DNA from: Paenibacillus ferrarius
GTDB lineage: Bacteria; Bacillota; Bacilli; Paenibacillales; NBRC-103111
Direction: 5' to 3'
NCBI RefSeq assembly: GCF_002027705.1
Contig: NZ_MBTG01000018.1
Span: 62,001 to 126,000, forward strand
Length of the DNA: 64,000 nucleotides
Positions 62,996 to 64,000 of this stretch are shown in pieces. The notes beneath the pieces are model-generated. The model was not told where the DNA came from. It worked only from the letters and a program-made list of their open reading frames with translations, and made no database searches. The translations under genes and the position numbers were made by a program. Positions within the stretch are counted from its first letter, which is position 1, and each line of letters starts with the position of its first letter.

Positions 62996-63128
62996 CTTTC
63001 TTCCCCCTAAAATAAAATATGCGTTCACCCCATGGAGTGAACGCAGCTGTTAACTAAGGACATATGTCCTGTATATTTGTCACTTCAAAACCGTCAAAAA
63101 GACCCCGCCCATTGACATTCCACACTCA

Positions 63129-63150
63129 ACGTAATAAAATATTTTTACGT
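63129..63150. promoter_or_regulatory. Dyad upstream of the winged-helix regulator
   Basis: ACGTAATAAAA and ATTTTTACGT form an imperfect inverted repeat 34 bases before the start codon of the ArsR-like gene. It is a plausible autoregulatory operator. Confidence 0.45.
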
Positions 63151-63183
63151 AACATATTCTTTGTACTGGAGGCCTTACTCTCC

Positions 63184-63765
63184 ATGCCACAAGAGATCCA
63201 AGACAGCTACTACATCGAGTCCCCTGAGCAAGCTACTGTGCTGCTGAACCCGCTTCGCGGAGAAATCATTGCCCAGCTTCTTGAACCGGGCTCCGCCGCT
63301 GAAGTTGCCCGAACGCTTGGCGAGACCGCCCAGCGCATTAATTATCATCTTAAAGCGCTGGAAAAAGCGGGATTGGTTCAACGGGTCGGTACCCGTCAGG
63401 TGCGCAATCTGGTCGAGGTGCTGTACAGAGCCATTGCCAAGACCTTCGTCCTGGCGGAATCACTGAGCATGAAGCCTGAAACCTTGCAAAAGCTGAAGGA
63501 TCAGAGCTCACTTGCTCATCTGGTGACTGCCTCCGAGCGAATTCGGAGAGAGGCGATGCTGCTGATGGAGCAATCGGACGTTGGTGAAGTCATTCCCAGC
63601 GCAACGCTGCAGCTTCAAGTCCATTTATGCGATGAACAGCAGCGGCAATCGTTTATTGAGGAATATGCAGCGATGGTGCAGCAATTGGTAGACCGCTATT
63701 CGGGCGGCAAGGCTGATGAAACCTACCAAGTCTTGTTAGCCGTCTATCCCAAACCCAAAAAATGA
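63184..63765 (+). CDS. ArsR-like winged-helix transcriptional regulator
   Basis: Cytoplasmic regulator of 193 aa. The N-terminal winged helix reads LLNPLRGEIIAQLLEPGSAA EVARTL-type sequence with recognition helix AQRINYHLKALEKAGLVQRV and wing GTRQVRNLVEVLYRA. The C-terminal helical half resembles regulators encoded beside SRPBCC/AHSA1 proteins. I start at the ATG at 63184, preceded by GGAGG 11 bases upstream; the longer upstream frame runs into the transposon end. The next gene follows after 13 bases. Confidence 0.88.
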   Translation: MPQEIQDSYYIESPEQATVLLNPLRGEIIAQLLEPGSAAEVARTLGETAQRINYHLKALEKAGLVQRVGTRQVRNLVEVLYRAIAKTFVLAESLSMKPETLQKLKDQSSLAHLVTASERIRREAMLLMEQSDVGEVIPSATLQLQVHLCDEQQRQSFIEEYAAMVQQLVDRYSGGKADETYQVLLAVYPKPKK

Positions 63766-63778
63766 GGAGGCATTTGCC

Positions 63779-64000
63779 ATGAGTCATGAACAACCAACGA
63801 GTAAGCCGCAGCTTGATGCAGTTCCGGCAGCACCTGTTATTGCTTGGGAGCAAGAGCAGCCTCTTGAGCGCAAGCCTGAGTCCTCAGGCAGCAATGTGAT
63901 TTCAATCGACACTTATCGTCGTCAGGGTTCCTCCGTCTTGGACTCCGAAGCTACGGTCACTGTGCGTGAATTTCAATCTGCTCAAGGCGAAGAGCCGGTT
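63779..64000 (+). CDS. Unidentified protein, N-terminal part
   Basis: Starts ATG (MSHEQPTSKPQLDAVPAAP) with GAGGAGG eight bases upstream and runs off the window after 74 codons. The N-terminus is proline- and glutamate-rich and looks disordered, with no signal peptide. It is most likely co-transcribed with the regulator before it. No domain is visible yet, so the function cannot be named. Confidence 0.6.
   Translation, partial: MSHEQPTSKPQLDAVPAAPVIAWEQEQPLERKPESSGSNVISIDTYRRQGSSVLDSEATVTVREFQSAQGEEPV

Larger units (their letters stand above)
43095..63091 (+). mobile_element. Tn7-like cargo element E3
   Basis: Left end 43095-43240: TGTTGGGTGACAAATAAG, with sites near 43105, 43174 and 43222. 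It starts seven bases (GCCGTCA) after E2's right terminus, facing it as an inverted repeat. The right end near 63074-63091 keeps the tnsA leader, palindrome and one site (TATTTGTCACTTCAAAAC) but lacks the CACCCAACA tip. CGTCA lies directly before the left terminus (43090) and directly after the truncated right end (63092), a possible 5-bp duplication. Cargo: giant SLH adhesin, P47 operon and LuxR regulator. Confidence 0.55.

Noticed and set aside
1..64000. tRNA or rRNA genes
   Set aside because: None recognised by eye; no cloverleaf with a GTTCGA-type T-loop and proper stems, and no rRNA-like sequence was noticed. A tRNAscan run would settle it.

Overview
The window looks like a Paenibacillus or a close spore-forming, low-to-mid GC Firmicute. 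The evidence is three S-layer-homology (SLH) surface proteins, YesM/YesN-type two-component systems paired with LplABC-type sugar ABC transporters, many AraC regulators, strong AGGAGG ribosome-binding sites, and oligopeptide ABC, YitT and DMT genes of Bacillales type. All assignments come from reading the sequence; no database search was run.

Layout. Positions 1-7.8 kb are ordinary chromosome: the end of a peptide ABC transporter operon, a LytS/YesM kinase and AraC-type response regulator next to a sodium:solute symporter, a DMT exporter, a CopZ-N-like Fe-S metallochaperone on the minus strand and a YitT-type membrane protein. Positions 7.8-12.8 kb are worn accessory DNA: gene stumps, a MarR-GNAT pair with a double dyad operator, an orphan possible immunity gene, and a FAD oxidoreductase. 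From 10.7 kb to about 63.09 kb the DNA is organised by repeated ends that resemble Tn7 ends. Left ends (10686, 12813, 22964, 43095) begin TGTTGGG and carry three spaced ~20-bp sites of the type ACAAATAAGTTTTGAAGT plus a hairpin. Right ends (22958, 43087 and a truncated one near 63091) carry the sites inverted and packed in tandem, next to the start of a decayed tnsA.

In this reading three cargo elements lie head to tail. E1 (12813-22958, flanked by the 5-bp repeat CGTGT) carries two large secreted SLH proteins. E2 (22964-43087) is a carbohydrate island: decayed fucosidase and amidohydrolase genes, an AraC regulator, an LplABC transporter with its YesMN pair, a multidomain glycoside hydrolase and a beta-helix protein with cohesin and dockerin modules. 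It also contains a small nested element of a second end family (40090-42579) with a hydrolase and an AraC/GyrI regulator. E3 (43095-~63091) carries a 2276-residue BspA-LRR/Fn3/SLH protein, three consecutive P47/OrfX-type TULIP proteins and a 1468-residue kinase-like/AAA/TPR/GAF/LuxR regulator. No tnsB, tnsC or tnsD is present, so the elements would have to be mobilised by proteins encoded elsewhere.

The most novel-looking unit is in E3. The giant SLH adhesin and the P47 operon both start behind the same promoter block: dyad ACTAAC-GAAA-GTTAGT, then TATACT at identical spacing. Each block lies just downstream of the LuxR regulator or of its truncated pseudo-copy. This suggests one regulator switching on a surface adhesin together with a set of lipid-binding-type P47 proteins, with no neurotoxin gene in view. 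From 63.1 kb the chromosome resumes with an ArsR-like winged-helix regulator and the start of another gene.
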